A stretch of DNA of 5,551 bases. It comes from JAJPJX01 sp964568355 (GTDB lineage: Bacteria; Acidobacteriota; Terriglobia; Bryobacterales; Bryobacteraceae). Within the stretch, counting starts at the first letter, position 1, and each line of letters opens with the position of its first letter. Both the position numbers and the translations under genes were made by a program. Location of the stretch: the NCBI GenBank assembly GCA_964568355.1, contig CAZMRK010000816.1, positions 1 through 5,551 of the forward strand, given 5' to 3'. Positions 4,705 through 5,551 of this stretch are shown here, in pieces. Below the pieces are notes generated by a model. It made no database searches. It was not told the DNA's origin and was given only the letters and a program-made list of their open reading frames with translations.

Positions 4705-5551
4705 GTGATCCTGTTTCTCCTCCTCCTGGCCTGGATCGCCGGATCTTTGGTCTATTGCGTTTTGACGATCGTGGCGGCACGGCGCTATCTCTCTGTCCGG
4801 CTCCCCTCGCTGGTCCGGAGCGTGCCCATCAGCATTCTGAAGCCGCTGTCCGGCAATGATGAGGGACTGGCGCAAAACCTGCGCAGCTTTTTCGAACAGG
4901 ATTATCCGAATTTCGAAATTCTGCTGGCTGTGCGCACGGATGACGATCCGGCCGTCCCGGTGGTTCGCAAAATCCAGCAGGAATATCCGCAAGTCTCTGC
5001 GCGGCTTCTTTTCACGGGAGAGCCGCCCTATCCCAACGCCAAGGTCTACAGTCTCGATACCATGCTGGCTGAAGCACGCCACGATCTGCTGGTCATGAGC
5101 GACAGCGATATCCGCGTCACGCCCGATTTCCTGCGCACCCTGGCCGCCGAGTTTGAGGATCCGCATGTGGGGCTCGCCACCTGCCCCTATCGCGCTGTGC
5201 CCGGCCGTAGCTTCTGGTCCCTGCTCGAATCGATCGGCTTGAATACGGAGTTCCTGGCCGGCATCCTGGTGGCTCGCATGCTCGACGGCATGAAATTCGC
5301 CGTCGGCCCCACCATCGCCGCGCGGCGCGACACGCTCGCGCTCATCGGCGGCTTTGACCAGCTCAAAGACTATCTGGCTGAAGATTTCGTGATGGGTAAG
5401 CTGGCCGCGGAACGGGGCTGCGGCGTAATTCTCTCCTCTTATGTGATCGAACACCGCATCGGCAGCCAGCGCTTCTGGCCCAATCTGGTCCATCGCCTGC
5501 GCTGGAATCGCAGCACGCGCCGGTCACGCCCCTGGGGCTATGTCGGGCAGG
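4705..5551 (+). CDS. hpnI: HpnI-like hopanoid glycosyltransferase (GT21 type), 3' end cut by window
   Basis: The frame runs from GTG 4705, the first usual start after the in-frame stop TAG 4693-4695, to the window edge (282 residues visible). Residues 2-24 form a membrane helix. The GT-A catalytic domain follows: 'ISILKPLSG' (43-50), Asp cluster D79-D81, 'MSDSDIRV' with the DxD residues D133/D135, 'CPYRAVPG', 'GPTIAARRD', 'AEDF' (E226/D227) and 'HRLRW' (263-267), then 'SRPWGY'. This matches family GT21, which includes ceramide glucosyltransferases and HpnI. HpnI transfers N-acetylglucosamine from UDP-GlcNAc to bacteriohopanetetrol at the inner membrane, the first step to BHT-glucosamine. The (Q/R)xxRW signature has His263 in the first position. 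The C-terminal membrane helices expected in the family would lie beyond the edge. A weak AGAG (4694-4697) may act as ribosome binding site. A ceramide-type acceptor remains possible. Confidence 0.82.
   Translation, partial: MILFLLLLAWIAGSLVYCVLTIVAARRYLSVRLPSLVRSVPISILKPLSGNDEGLAQNLRSFFEQDYPNFEILLAVRTDDDPAVPVVRKIQQEYPQVSARLLFTGEPPYPNAKVYSLDTMLAEARHDLLVMSDSDIRVTPDFLRTLAAEFEDPHVGLATCPYRAVPGRSFWSLLESIGLNTEFLAGILVARMLDGMKFAVGPTIAARRDTLALIGGFDQLKDYLAEDFVMGKLAAERGCGVILSSYVIEHRIGSQRFWPNLVHRLRWNRSTRRSRPWGYVGQ

Noticed and set aside
4636..5493. Long minus-strand open frame of 285 codons opposite the glycosyltransferase
   Set aside because: It is antisense to a clearly recognisable GT21 glycosyltransferase, has no recognisable domain, and reads as the complement of a GC-rich gene with few stops.

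Overview
The window is a GC-rich (roughly 60%) bacterial chromosomal segment that most likely comes from Acidobacteriota, probably the Solibacter/Bryobacter side. The strongest clue is the protein encoded at 2293-3222. It has the layout of the VWFA-related family that is greatly expanded in acidobacteria: a signal peptide, an N-terminal beta domain, a VWA domain with an intact MIDAS, and an 'RARAGYYAR' C-terminus. A PEP-CTERM protein and an HpnI-type hopanoid glycosyltransferase in the same window fit that assignment. No IS element, tRNA, rRNA or CRISPR array was seen.

Layout, left to right. Positions 1-963 (+) are the 3' part of a tetratricopeptide-repeat protein whose start lies upstream. 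Positions 964-1296 are a non-coding gap with a strong hairpin, two weaker hairpins and three copies of an 8-bp direct repeat. Positions 1297-1692 (+) encode a small protein I do not recognise. Positions 1750-2151 (+) encode a stand-alone receiver-domain protein with degenerate switch residues, preceded by a perfect TATAAT box so close to the ATG that the mRNA should be leaderless. Positions 2293-3222 (+) encode the exported VWFA-related protein. Positions 3231-4415 (-) encode a protein with an N-terminal membrane segment and a C-terminal PEP-CTERM sorting signal, convergent with the VWFA gene and only 8 bp from it. Positions 4416-4704 are a divergent intergenic region holding a 22-bp dyad. From 4705 (+) to the window edge runs an HpnI-like glycosyltransferase, truncated at its 3' end by the window.

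No single pathway links these genes. Three encode envelope-related products: the exported VWA protein, the exosortase-type substrate and the membrane glycosyltransferase for hopanoid head groups. Two are likely interaction or signalling proteins: the TPR protein and the receiver protein. I see no obvious defence or mobile system. The least ordinary features are the degenerate, apparently leaderless receiver gene, the doubly membrane-targeted PEP-CTERM protein, the structured 964-1296 gap and the dyad between the divergent genes.
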